From UBA3700 sp964478025 (lineage in GTDB: Bacteria > Bacillota > Clostridia > Christensenellales > UBA3700), in the NCBI GenBank assembly GCA_964478025.1, contig CAYZGK010000008.1, forward strand, positions 1 through 64,000: 64,000 bases of DNA, read 5' to 3'. A model generated the notes under the pieces. It saw only the letters and a program-made list of their open reading frames with translations, did not search any database and was not told where the DNA came from. A program made the position numbers and the translations under genes. This document shows positions 34,434-42,825 of this stretch, in pieces. How positions within the stretch are numbered: the first letter of the stretch is position 1; each line of letters opens with the position of its first letter.

Positions 34434-34703
34434 TTATTTAATAAATTTTTTATAACCTTCGCCATTTTGTAGAGCTTTTGACACTCTAGATAGTGTTGTA
34501 TTAGAAATTCCTGTAATTTCTACTATCTCAGCATAGGTTTTCCCTTGCTTTAATAATTTTACAGCCTCAATTCTTTGTGCTATATTTTCTTCTTCTTTAA
34601 AAGAAAGTAAATCATCAAAAAATGCTTCACAATCTTCAATTGTTTTTAGTTGTAAAACTATATCATATAAATCTTTTAATGCAGCAGGTTTTTTATCACT
34701 CAT
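34434..34703 (-). CDS. TrpR/YerC-family regulator in ABC operon
   Basis: This 89-residue protein is a TrpR-like helical repressor of the YerC/YecD type, with the HTH near the C-terminus in KTYAEIVEITGISNTTLSRVSKAL. The family includes TrpR and the HisR-like regulators predicted for Firmicutes. It overlaps the end of the ABC ATPase by eight bases, so it is co-expressed with an amino-acid importer. A paralogue heads the his operon (51937-52227). It may sense the imported amino acid; which one is unknown. Confidence 0.85.
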   Translation of the reverse strand: MSDKKPAALKDLYDIVLQLKTIEDCEAFFDDLLSFKEEENIAQRIEAVKLLKQGKTYAEIVEITGISNTTLSRVSKALQNGEGYKKFIK

Positions 34704-35610
34704 CTTTTATATCTTCAACTATATCTTTTATGTCTTCAATGTCTTTATCTTTTTCTTTACTTTTTCTTAGGAACATTTTCAATTTTTCACTTTGAGTATT
34801 ACCAAATACCTCATCGCTTGTTCCCATTTCTTCAACTACACCATTTGACATAAATATAACTTTATCTGAAACTTCTCTAGCAAACTCCATTTCATGAGTT
34901 ACTATTATCATAGTGCTATTTGTTGTATATTTTAATTCCTTTATAACTTTTAAAACTTCACCAGTAAGTTCTGGATCTAGAGCGGATGTTGGCTCATCAA
35001 AGCATAATATATTTGGTCTCATTGCAAGTGCTCTTGCAATTGCTACTCTTTGACATTGACCACCCGAAAGTTCGCAAGGATAATTTTGCATTTTATCTTC
35101 AAGACCTACTCTTGTTAAAAGTTCCCTTGCGTTGCTTTCTATTTCTTGTTCCATATTTACTTTTATGTCACTTATTTCTTTTTCAACTTGCTTTATTCTC
35201 TTAAAAATATTTAAATCTTTATACCTTGTATAAAGTTCCTTTCTTTTACTACGTAAAACTCGTCCTATACTTTCCTCAGGTGCTAGCATTACATTTTTTA
35301 AAGCAGTATATTGTGGAAATAAATTAAATTGTTGGAAAACCATACCCCAATTTAATCTTCTAGATCTAATTTCTGCATTTGAAGTTTTCTTAATAGTTTC
35401 AGCGTCAAAAATTTTGCCACCATTTAACCATACTTCACCTGCATCTGCAGTTTCCAAATAATTTAAGCAACGAAGTAAAGTTGTTTTTCCTGAACCTGAA
35501 GAACCAATAATTGATAAAACCTCACCTTGATTTAAATCAAAGTCTATTCCCTTTAATACCTCAGTTTTACCAAAACTCTTTTTAATTCCTCTAACTTCCA
35601 AAAAAGCCAT
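34696..35610 (-). CDS. Polar amino acid ABC transporter ATPase (GlnQ-like)
   Basis: This 304-residue ATPase has Walker A GSSGSGKTTLL, Q-loop VFQQFNLFP, signature LSGGQCQRVAIARAL and Walker B ILCFDEPTSALDPE. The polar-amino-acid subfamily is supported by the MVFQQFNLFPQYTALKNVMLAP context. It is longer than typical GlnQ (about 240): roughly 45 charged residues, coiled-coil-like (YKDLNIFKRIKQVEKEISDI), are inserted between Q-loop and signature, and there is an acidic tail. It follows the permease by eight bases. Confidence 0.92.
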   Translation of the reverse strand: MAFLEVRGIKKSFGKTEVLKGIDFDLNQGEVLSIIGSSGSGKTTLLRCLNYLETADAGEVWLNGGKIFDAETIKKTSNAEIRSRRLNWGMVFQQFNLFPQYTALKNVMLAPEESIGRVLRSKRKELYTRYKDLNIFKRIKQVEKEISDIKVNMEQEIESNARELLTRVGLEDKMQNYPCELSGGQCQRVAIARALAMRPNILCFDEPTSALDPELTGEVLKVIKELKYTTNSTMIIVTHEMEFAREVSDKVIFMSNGVVEEMGTSDEVFGNTQSEKLKMFLRKSKEKDKDIEDIKDIVEDIKDE

Positions 35611-35618
35611 ATTTACCT

Positions 35619-36266
35619 CTAAATCTTAAAATAACTCAATTTCTTTTCTAAATATCCAAATAAAAGTGTCAAAACTCCAACGAATATTAGATAGAACACA
35701 GCAGTATAGAAAAGTGGATAAATAATACCATATACAGCCGTTATATCTTGAGCTTTCTTTATTATTTCTGTTACAGCAATTACACGAGCAAGTGATGTAT
35801 CCTTAACTAGTGTTGTAATTTCATTACTCATAGGTGGAACTATTCTTTTTATAACCTGAAGAAGAATTACTTTAAAGAATATTTGTGTTTTTGACATACC
35901 AAGCACTTGACCAGCTTCATATTGTCCTTGAGAAATGCTTTCAATTCCTGCCCTATATATTTCACTGAAATAACATGCGTAATTTATGATAAATGCAACA
36001 GTTACTGCAAGCATTCTATTTTTCATTGGAGCATTAAAAATCAATCCTGGAACATAGAACACTATAATTACTTGAAGCATTAGAGGCACACCTCTTATTA
36101 TCCAAATAAAAACTTTTACAAGATATTTTAATGGCTTAAACTTTGACATTGAGCCAAACGATATAATTAAACCTAAAGGAAGAGCAAAAACAAGTGTCAA
36201 AATAAATAGTAGACACGTTGTTTCAAATCCTTCTAAAAGTTTTAATGTAACTGTAGCAAAATCCAT
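35619..36266 (-). CDS. Amino acid ABC transporter permease
   Basis: This 215-residue HisM/GlnP-type permease has about five membrane helices and the cytoplasmic coupling segment SQGQYEAGQVLGMSKTQIFFKVILLQ, the EAA loop contacting the ATPase. SEIYRAGIESI is also typical. It follows the binding-protein gene after an intercistronic terminator-like hairpin, and precedes the ATPase. Confidence 0.94.
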   Translation of the reverse strand: MDFATVTLKLLEGFETTCLLFILTLVFALPLGLIISFGSMSKFKPLKYLVKVFIWIIRGVPLMLQVIIVFYVPGLIFNAPMKNRMLAVTVAFIINYACYFSEIYRAGIESISQGQYEAGQVLGMSKTQIFFKVILLQVIKRIVPPMSNEITTLVKDTSLARVIAVTEIIKKAQDITAVYGIIYPLFYTAVFYLIFVGVLTLLFGYLEKKLSYFKI

Positions 36267-36277
36267 AATTATCTCAA

Positions 36278-36314
36278 AAAAACTATCCTTAATGACTAAT
36301 CAAAAAGGATAGTT
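36278..36314 (-). terminator. Intercistronic attenuating hairpin
   Basis: AACTATCCTT and AAGGATAGTT (36281-36290 and 36305-36314) form a perfect 10-bp stem. On the minus strand it is followed by six or seven T. It lies between the binding protein and the permease, so it would lower permease and ATPase expression relative to the abundant binding lipoprotein. Confidence 0.75.
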
Positions 36315-36322
36315 ATTAATTT

Positions 36323-37171
36323 TTAATCTTTCTTATAAGCAATTGGAGCAAATAATGTATAACCTACAATTAATGTTCCCTTGTTTTGAATATATGTCCA
36401 TGAACCATCATCACTTGTTGGCTCTACTGGTTTTTCAATAGTAACTAAAGCTGATGTTAAACCATAGTTTTCAGCAATTTCTTTAATTTTGCCTTCTTGT
36501 TGTAATTCATATAAAGCATTATTAACTTTATATGTTAACATAGTCTCACCCTTTCTAAATCCAATTGCATATGTTTCACTCTCAACTGGTAAATCACTAT
36601 ATATTTCAATTTTACCCTTAAATGTTGAGCCATCTGTATTTACATAATAATTAGCCATAACAGAGTCCATAATACCTATATCTGCAGTTCCGGATAAAAT
36701 TTCAGTAAAGATATCTCTTTGAGCTGTAAGTGATGTATATTTAAATCCTGCAGCCTTATATTGCGATTCATATAACTCTTCGCCAGCAGATCCTGCTTCT
36801 GCAACCATAGTTACAGCTTGTGGATTTGAAATATTACCATCTTGAACCGTTCCTGTCTTATATACAAGAACTTGTTTATTTACTAAATAAGATACTGACA
36901 TACTCATATTTGCAGATCTTTCTGCAGTTAATGTCATACCATTCCAAATAGCATCAATTGATTTACCATTTAATTCTATTTCTTTTGTATTCCATTCAAT
37001 TTCTTGGAAAGAAGCTTTAATACCTAACTTTTCGCAAACTGCTCTTGCTACTTCTGTATCAAAACCGATTAAGGTTGAATCATCTTCAGTTTTATTTGAA
37101 CAAGCAAATAATGATACAGCGCCTGTTATAATTACTAAAACAATAAGTAAACTTGCAATAAATTTCTTCAT
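36323..37171 (-). CDS. Amino acid ABC transporter substrate-binding lipoprotein
   Basis: This 282-residue lipoprotein has a hydrophobic signal ending in lipobox LFAC at C24. The mature part is a type-II periplasmic-binding fold of SBP family 3: LIGFDTEVARAVCEKLGIKASFQEIEW at the start, and AIWNGMTLTAERSANM for the ligand carboxylate/amino contacts. An Arg and Asp suited to amino-acid binding are present, but the ligand is not predictable. It is the first gene of the importer operon. Confidence 0.92.
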   Translation of the reverse strand: MKKFIASLLIVLVIITGAVSLFACSNKTEDDSTLIGFDTEVARAVCEKLGIKASFQEIEWNTKEIELNGKSIDAIWNGMTLTAERSANMSMSVSYLVNKQVLVYKTGTVQDGNISNPQAVTMVAEAGSAGEELYESQYKAAGFKYTSLTAQRDIFTEILSGTADIGIMDSVMANYYVNTDGSTFKGKIEIYSDLPVESETYAIGFRKGETMLTYKVNNALYELQQEGKIKEIAENYGLTSALVTIEKPVEPTSDDGSWTYIQNKGTLIVGYTLFAPIAYKKD

Positions 37172-37210
37172 AGTTTTAAACTCCTAAATTAATTTTAACA
37201 ATACCACTAT

Positions 37211-37228
37211 ACTCCACTTCGGTAGAGT
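37211..37228. promoter_or_regulatory. Leader hairpin upstream of ABC operon
   Basis: ACTCCACTTCGGTAGAGT folds into a 7-bp stem with a 4-base loop (CGAA on the coding minus strand, with one G-U pair). It sits about 40 bases upstream of the lipoprotein start, in the 5' leader. There is no matching riboswitch class that I recognise. It may be a transcript-stabilising or protein-binding element. Confidence 0.35.
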
Positions 37229-37255
37229 AGTAAAGTGTTTTTTAATACTTTTTTT

Positions 37256-37355
37256 NNNNNNNNNNNNNNNNNNNNNNNNNNNNNNNNNNNNNNNNNNNNN
37301 NNNNNNNNNNNNNNNNNNNNNNNNNNNNNNNNNNNNNNNNNNNNNNNNNNNNNNN
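37256..37355. other. Assembly gap (100 N)
   Basis: Exactly 100 N lie between the ABC operon leader and the PH-like gene terminator. The flanks are AT-rich and do not match each other, so this gap is real and may hide the ABC operon promoter or a repeat array. Confidence 0.85.
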
Positions 37356-37382
37356 TTTAACACCACATTTGAAATTTAAATG

Positions 37383-37415
37383 AATAAAGGCTGCATCTTT
37401 GCAGCCTCTTTTCTT
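37383..37415 (-). terminator. Terminator of the PH-like protein gene
   Basis: GGCTGC (37389-37394) pairs with GCAGCC (37401-37406); T-rich sequence follows on both strands, so it may be bidirectional. Confidence 0.6.
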
Positions 37416-37434
37416 TATTATCCTAAGATTTCAT

Positions 37435-37896
37435 TTAATTTTCTTTAGATTCAAATACTATTTTATTAAGAACATTACACGTTTCTTTAGCATTCATAAG
37501 ATCTGTTACTTTTATTTTTTCACCACTATTTAAAATAAATCTTATTTCACCAGTTTTAGTAGCACTTTGGTATCTGCCTTTACTTTCTAAACGATAGTTT
37601 ATTTCTTTAATATCTGTAAAATCGATTTCCTTTTCTTTGTATTCTCTTACTATAACTTTTTTATCTTTAACAATTATTGCGTCTTTCTTTTTTATAAAAC
37701 ATAAAATTGTAAATACAGCAATTAATATACAAAGCGCAAGAATCACAAATGCTATAACATATAAGAATGTATCAACGCTTTTTGCCTTAGAAATACTATA
37801 AAACTCCCATATATCTACACATAAAAGCGACACAAATATAAGTAATAAAAAGTATTTTTTCCATATTACACGCTGTCCAATAACTTTATCTTCCAT
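37435..37896 (-). CDS. Two-helix membrane protein with PH-like domain
   Basis: This 153-residue protein has two membrane helices (about 15-35 and 42-68). A cytoplasmic beta-rich domain follows (DAIIVKDKKVIVREYKEKEIDFTDIKEINY), resembling the bacterial pleckstrin-homology-like fold seen in small membrane proteins. It ends with a helix. The family assignment is tentative and the function unknown. It is downstream of hemW by 41 bases, in the same direction. Confidence 0.6.
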   Translation of the reverse strand: MEDKVIGQRVIWKKYFLLLIFVSLLCVDIWEFYSISKAKSVDTFLYVIAFVILALCILIAVFTILCFIKKKDAIIVKDKKVIVREYKEKEIDFTDIKEINYRLESKGRYQSATKTGEIRFILNSGEKIKVTDLMNAKETCNVLNKIVFESKEN

Positions 37897-37937
37897 AACA
37901 TTTATCCTCTTGTTTTATTTTAATACAAAACTTTTTT

Positions 37938-39071
37938 TTAATCTATAAAATCTACAACAATACTATTCATAGTATTTAAATACTCTTCCTTAATTGAAAC
38001 AAAATTTTCATTTATATTTAAAAATTTAAAGTTCTTTTCAATTATATACCTATAATAAGATAGAAAATCTCTATTAAATAATTCCTTATATTTCTTTAAA
38101 TCTACACCTTGAGTTAATCTAAATGACAACATAACAAATTCTTCTTCCTTAGATTTTTCTGTCATAAACTCTTCTGGAATATGAGCAAGTTCACCTTTAT
38201 CTAACTGATTATAATATTCATCAAAATTATCTACATTATAAAATCTATCATTTCCTATCATGGAATGAGCAGCAAGTCCTAAACCTAAATAATCTTTAAG
38301 CTCCCAATACTTTAAATTATGTTTTGCTTCAAATCCCTTTCTTGCAAAGTTTGAAACTTCATATCTATAAAACCCTTTTTCCTTTAAAAGCATTGATGCA
38401 TAATTAAAAAAATCAACCTGAGTATCATCATCTAAAATCTCAATCTTTTTCTCATCTACCATTTTCTTTAAAGGGGTTCCATCCTCAAGTTGTAACATAT
38501 AAACAGACATATGATTTACATTAAATTTTGTTATCTCATCAATAAAAAATTTGATGTCATTTTTATCCTGATAAGGAAGCCCTATCATCAAATCAACGGA
38601 TATGGACAAATTGTGTTTCTCAAGCATTTGAAGTGCCTTGTATACATCCTTTGCTAAGTGCACTCGATTTATAGCCTTTAGTGACTTATCATTAAGCGAC
38701 TGAACACCAAGAGAAACCCTATTTAAACCATAGCTTTTTAAGTCTAAAATCAAGTTTTCATTAATAGACTCTGGATTGGCCTCAATTGTGAATTCTTTTA
38801 AGTTTTTCCCAAGTTTTAGACACTTGTTTTCTAAAATACTTCTAAAATAACTCGTTTTTAATAATGATGGCGTTCCACCACCGAAATATAGAGTGTCAAT
38901 TTCCCTATCATCAAAAAATCCTTTTTCACTTAAAATGGAAATTTCTTTAGAAACATACTTGCAGTATTTTTCCATATCTAAGTCATCTTTCAAACATGAT
39001 GAAATAAAGTCACAATAATAACATCGTGACCTACAAAAAGGAATATGGACATAAACGCCTAAATCTTTCAT
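37938..39071 (-). CDS. hemW: Radical SAM haem chaperone HemW
   Basis: This 377-residue radical-SAM protein has the cluster motif C13-x3-C17-x2-C20 in HIPFCRSRCYYCDF, and FGGGTPSLL for SAM binding. The HemW C-terminal domain (KHNLKYWELKDYLGLGLAAHS) follows. It was formerly called coproporphyrinogen oxidase-like; the family is now viewed as haem transfer factors. It lies six bases after lepA, the classical lepA-hemW pair of Firmicutes. Confidence 0.93.
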   Translation of the reverse strand: MKDLGVYVHIPFCRSRCYYCDFISSCLKDDLDMEKYCKYVSKEISILSEKGFFDDREIDTLYFGGGTPSLLKTSYFRSILENKCLKLGKNLKEFTIEANPESINENLILDLKSYGLNRVSLGVQSLNDKSLKAINRVHLAKDVYKALQMLEKHNLSISVDLMIGLPYQDKNDIKFFIDEITKFNVNHMSVYMLQLEDGTPLKKMVDEKKIEILDDDTQVDFFNYASMLLKEKGFYRYEVSNFARKGFEAKHNLKYWELKDYLGLGLAAHSMIGNDRFYNVDNFDEYYNQLDKGELAHIPEEFMTEKSKEEEFVMLSFRLTQGVDLKKYKELFNRDFLSYYRYIIEKNFKFLNINENFVSIKEEYLNTMNSIVVDFID

Positions 39072-39077
39072 TTATTT

Positions 39078-40886
39078 TTAATTATCACTATCTAATTTTA
39101 GTATTGTTAAAAAGGCTTCTGATGGTAATTCTACTGAACCAAATTGACGCATTCTCTTCTTGCCTTCTTTTTGTTTTTCTAGCAATTTTTTCTTTCTTGT
39201 TATATCGCCACCGTAACACTTAGCAAGTACGTCTTTTCTAACAGCTTTAACCGTTTCTCTTGCAATTACTTTACCACCTATTGAAGCTTGAATTGGAACT
39301 TCAAATTGTTGTCTTGGTATTACGTCTTTTAACTTCTCTGCAATTCTTCTGCCTCTTTCATATGCCCTATCTCTATGAACAATAATCGAAAGCGCATCAC
39401 AAACTTCTCCATTTAGCATCATATCAAGTTTTACAAGATCTGATTTAACATAACCTTTTACTTCATAATCTAGCGATGCATAACCTTTAGTTCTACTCTT
39501 TAAAGTATCGAAAAAGTCATATACAATCTCATTTAATGGAATATCATACTCTACTTGGACTCTTGATGTATCTAAGTATGACATATTTATAAAAGTACCT
39601 CTTTTGTTTTGGCATAACTCCATTATTGGTCCTACATAATCAGGAGGCGTTAAAAGTGATGCTCTAACAATAGGTTCTTCCATATGATCGATTTCAACTG
39701 CTGGTGGCAAGTTCGATGGATTTGAAACAACTATTCTCTCCCCTGTTGTCTTTTGAACAATATATTTAACAGATGGAGCCGTAGTAATAAGGTCTAAATC
39801 AAATTCTCTTTCAAGTCTTTCTTGAATTATATCCATATGAAGTAAACCTAAAAATCCACATCTAAATCCAAATCCTAAAGCTGTTGAAACTTCTGGTTCA
39901 TACATAAGTGATGCATCATTTAGTTTTAATTTTTCAAGTGCATCTTTTAAATCTTCATATCTTGCACCATCAACTGGATAAACACCACTAAATACCATCG
40001 GTTGAGCTTCCTTAAAGCCTTCTAGCGGTTCTTTTACTGGATTTTGAGCAGATGTTATAGTATCACCTACTTTTGTGTCTGCAACGTTTTTAATTGAGGC
40101 ACAAATATATCCAACATCGCCAGCAGATAATTCGTCAAGTGGATGAGTTTTTGGTGTAAAAATTCCAACTTCGGTTACGTCATAAACTTTTCCCGTTGCC
40201 ATCATTTTTATTTTATCGCCCATTTTTACTTTTCCATCAAAAATTCTAACAATAGAAACTGCACCTTTGTATGCATCATAATAAGAATCAAATATTAGTG
40301 CTTTAAGAGGTTTATTATCATCCCCACTTGGTGGTGGTAAAAACTCTATAACTTGCTCTAAAACGTTTTCTATTCCTATGCATTGCTTTGCAGAAACTAA
40401 AGGAGCATCTGTAGCATCTAAGCCGATAACATCCTTTATTTCTTTCTTTACTTCCTCAGGTCTTGCTGATGGTAAATCTATTTTATTTATAACTGGAATA
40501 ATTTCAAGTCCATTATCTAAAGCTAAATATACATTAGTTAAAGTTTGAGCTTCAATTCCTTGGGATGCATCAACAATTAAAATTGCACCATCACAAGCTT
40601 TAAGCGATCTTGAAACTTCATAAGTAAAGTCTACGTGTCCTGGAGTATCTATTAAGTTAAATAAATAAGTCTCACCTTTATAGTTATATTTCATTGTAAC
40701 TGGAGCAAGTTTTATAGTTATACCTCTTTCTCTCTCTAAATCCATACTATCCAAAAGCTGTGCTTGAGCATCTCTTGGGGCAACTGTTTCAGTTACAGCC
40801 ATAATACAATCAGCAAGCGTTGATTTACCATGGTCAATATGGGCTACAATACAGAAATTTCTAATTTTAGATTTATCTATTATCAT
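39078..40886 (-). CDS. lepA: Elongation factor 4 (LepA)
   Basis: This 602-residue ribosomal GTPase has G1 AHIDHGKSTLAD, switch II DTPGHVDFTYEVSRSL, G4 NKIDLP and the LepA-specific C-terminal domain (FGSVELPSEAFLTILK near the end). It promotes back-translocation or assists ribosome biogenesis. The length is standard. It is first in the lepA-hemW unit and divergent from the LUD-domain gene. Confidence 0.97.
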   Translation of the reverse strand: MIIDKSKIRNFCIVAHIDHGKSTLADCIMAVTETVAPRDAQAQLLDSMDLERERGITIKLAPVTMKYNYKGETYLFNLIDTPGHVDFTYEVSRSLKACDGAILIVDASQGIEAQTLTNVYLALDNGLEIIPVINKIDLPSARPEEVKKEIKDVIGLDATDAPLVSAKQCIGIENVLEQVIEFLPPPSGDDNKPLKALIFDSYYDAYKGAVSIVRIFDGKVKMGDKIKMMATGKVYDVTEVGIFTPKTHPLDELSAGDVGYICASIKNVADTKVGDTITSAQNPVKEPLEGFKEAQPMVFSGVYPVDGARYEDLKDALEKLKLNDASLMYEPEVSTALGFGFRCGFLGLLHMDIIQERLEREFDLDLITTAPSVKYIVQKTTGERIVVSNPSNLPPAVEIDHMEEPIVRASLLTPPDYVGPIMELCQNKRGTFINMSYLDTSRVQVEYDIPLNEIVYDFFDTLKSRTKGYASLDYEVKGYVKSDLVKLDMMLNGEVCDALSIIVHRDRAYERGRRIAEKLKDVIPRQQFEVPIQASIGGKVIARETVKAVRKDVLAKCYGGDITRKKKLLEKQKEGKKRMRQFGSVELPSEAFLTILKLDSDN

Positions 40887-40938
40887 ATAGGCTCCTAAAT
40901 CTTAAATATTATATTAAAAATATATATAAAACACAACT

Positions 40939-40962
40939 ACACAAAAACAATTGTGTTATAAT
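40939..40962 (+). promoter_or_regulatory. Promoter of LUD-GDPD unit with inverted repeat
   Basis: TATAAT at 40957-40962 is a consensus -10. Immediately upstream is ACACAAAAACAATTGTGT (40939-40956), a 6-bp inverted repeat that covers the spacer, while the -35 is weak. This is consistent with a regulated promoter. Confidence 0.5.
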
Positions 40963-40980
40963 ACATACAGCGAGGTTTAC

Positions 40981-41583
40981 ATGGAAAATTTACTTGAAAA
41001 TTTAAAAATTAAAGGATTTAAACCTTTTTATTTTGAAAATGAAAATGAAGCAATCGAAAAAATAAAAAGTTTAATTCCACAAGGCGCAAGCATAGGCTCA
41101 GGTGGTTCTATGACCATTAAAGAATTAAATTTATTAGATATCTTGGAAAAAGATGGCCATAAAATTTATTCTCACTCTAAAGCAACACCAAGCGAAATGC
41201 CTACCATTTACCAACTTGCACAAAAAGCTGATTATTACATTTCATCAACCAATGCTTTAACAGAAAAAGGTGAATTTGTAAATATCGATGGCACAGCAAA
41301 CAGAGTTGCCTCTCTATCTTTTGGTCCTAAAAATATTATTTATGTTTTAGGAACTAATAAGATAACAAAAGATGTTTCTTCAGCAATAGATAGAATAAGA
41401 AACTATGTTGCACCAAAAAATTGTATAAGATTAAATAAAAACACTCCATGTGCAAAAACAGGAAGATGTGAAAATTGCAATTCAGATGATTGTATTTGTC
41501 GAGTAACAACAATACACCATCATCCAACAAGCAAACAAGAAAATGTATATGTAATAATAATTAATAAGGAGCTAGGCTACTAA
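40981..41583 (+). CDS. LUD-domain protein (LutC/DUF162-like)
   Basis: This 200-residue LUD-domain protein is related to LutC of lactate utilisation. It shows GASIGSGGSMTIKELNLLDILE, the family's SxGGSxTxxE region, and YYISSTNALTEKGEFVNIDG. A Cys-rich C-terminal stretch (CAKTGRCENCNSDDCICR) could hold metal. The ATG at 40981 follows GAGGT; an upstream in-frame start lacks a ribosome site and overlaps the promoter. LutA and LutB are not nearby, so a lactate role is uncertain. The GDPD gene follows after one base. Confidence 0.85.
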   Translation: MENLLENLKIKGFKPFYFENENEAIEKIKSLIPQGASIGSGGSMTIKELNLLDILEKDGHKIYSHSKATPSEMPTIYQLAQKADYYISSTNALTEKGEFVNIDGTANRVASLSFGPKNIIYVLGTNKITKDVSSAIDRIRNYVAPKNCIRLNKNTPCAKTGRCENCNSDDCICRVTTIHHHPTSKQENVYVIIINKELGY

Positions 41584-41584
41584 A

Positions 41585-42343
41585 ATGAAAGACACTAAAT
41601 GGATGTATGAAAAACCCGCTGCTCATAGAGGTTTTCATGACAATAAAGTTGCACCAGAGAATTCTTTACTTGCTATAAAAAAGGCAGTAGATGCTGGATA
41701 TAATATCGAATTTGATGTTCATATGACAAAATCAAAAGTTCTTGTTGTTCATCATGATTTCTCTATAAAAAGAACAACTGGCTTAGATATGGATATAACT
41801 GATGTTGATACAAACAACTTAGAGCAATATAAATTATTTGGAACAAATGAACATATTCCAACTTTTGATGATGTATTAAACACAGTTGATGGAAAAGTAA
41901 ATCTTATTGTAGAAATTAAGCCTATAAGACGTGGACAAAACTTAAAAGAAGTTGTAGATGCAATTCTTGATAGACTTTCTAAATACAATGGTGTTTATTG
42001 TCTAGAAAGTTTTGATTTAAGAGTTGTTGACTACCTACATAAAAATTACCCAGATAAAGTTATTGGTCAATTATATGAAGGCGATTTTGCACCTCAAAGA
42101 TGGTTATGTTTTGCTTGTAATCAACATAAAAAAGTTGATTTCCTTGCAATTTGTATCAAAAATGCTAATTTGAAAAAATATGCAAAAATTAGAAAGAAAT
42201 ATCCTGAAAAGGTATTTGTAACCTGGACTGTAAGAACACTAGAGCAACAACAAACAGCTCTTAAGCTTTGTGATAGTTATATATTTGAAACAAATACAAA
42301 AAATGATTCATATATAGCTCCACCACCTTTATCTATTAAATAA
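41585..42343 (+). CDS. Glycerophosphodiester phosphodiesterase
   Basis: This 252-residue GDPD-family TIM barrel hydrolyses glycerophosphodiesters to glycerol-3-phosphate and an alcohol. The catalytic and metal residues are visible in AHRGFHDNKVAPENS, IEFDVHMTK (Glu/Asp), VVHHDFSIKRTTG and LIVEIKP. It has no signal peptide, so it is cytoplasmic. It is second in a two-gene operon with the LUD protein and ends at a shared terminator. Confidence 0.92.
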   Translation: MKDTKWMYEKPAAHRGFHDNKVAPENSLLAIKKAVDAGYNIEFDVHMTKSKVLVVHHDFSIKRTTGLDMDITDVDTNNLEQYKLFGTNEHIPTFDDVLNTVDGKVNLIVEIKPIRRGQNLKEVVDAILDRLSKYNGVYCLESFDLRVVDYLHKNYPDKVIGQLYEGDFAPQRWLCFACNQHKKVDFLAICIKNANLKKYAKIRKKYPEKVFVTWTVRTLEQQQTALKLCDSYIFETNTKNDSYIAPPPLSIK

Positions 42344-42363
42344 AAAAAAATAAAAACTATAAA

Positions 42364-42400
42364 AAATTCCCAAAAGCTCATAACTTTTGGGAATTTTTAT
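42364..42400 (+). terminator. Terminator between GDPD and iscU
   Basis: AAATTCCCAAAAG (42364-42376) and CTTTTGGGAATTT (42384-42396) form a 13-bp stem followed by T. A-rich sequence on the other side makes it bidirectional for the convergent genes. Confidence 0.9.
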
Positions 42401-42414
42401 AAACCTTTTTAATA

Positions 42415-42825
42415 TTAAACTTGTTTAATTGTATCTGTATTAGTTACTTTTCCATTCTTTCTGTCATAGTAATTTTCAATACAAGCCTTTATTGCTTCTT
42501 CTGCAAGAACTGAACAATGTAGTTTTTGTGGAGGAAGACCACCTAAAGAATCAACTACAGCCTTATTAGATAACTCTAAAGCTTCTTTTGCAGTTTTTCC
42601 TTTAACCAATGTTGTTGCTCTTGATGAAGTTGCTTGAGCTGCTGCACAACCAAAAGTTCTAAAAGCAACTTGTTCTATAACTTCTGTTTCTGGATTTATA
42701 TACATGGTCATTTCCATTATATCTCCACAAGCAGCATTACCAATTTTAGAATAAGCATTATTATTCTCTAAGTACCCTACATTTTGTAAATTTTGAAACT
42801 CTTTTATTACTTCTTCATTATACAT
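42415..42825 (-). CDS. iscU: Fe-S cluster scaffold IscU/NifU-like
   Basis: This 136-residue scaffold assembles Fe-S clusters supplied with sulfur by IscS. The three cluster cysteines are C33 (NAACGD), C60 (FGCAAA) and C104 (KLHCSVLAEEAI). The conserved Asp after the first Cys is present. Its ATG overlaps iscS by 19 bases. It completes the iscR-iscS-iscU operon; the hscBA/fdx genes of the full ISC system are absent, as usual for Clostridia. Confidence 0.94.
   Translation of the reverse strand: MYNEEVIKEFQNLQNVGYLENNNAYSKIGNAACGDIMEMTMYINPETEVIEQVAFRTFGCAAAQATSSRATTLVKGKTAKEALELSNKAVVDSLGGLPPQKLHCSVLAEEAIKACIENYYDRKNGKVTNTDTIKQV

Noticed and set aside
36743..37366. Small gene crossing the 100-N gap upstream of the ABC operon
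   Set aside because: The open frame exists only because N is read through; the visible residues are few and the real gap length is unknown.
40939..42343. Lactate utilisation operon
   Set aside because: Only one LUD-domain protein is present; lutA, lutB and a lactate permease are not adjacent, and the neighbour is a GDPD.
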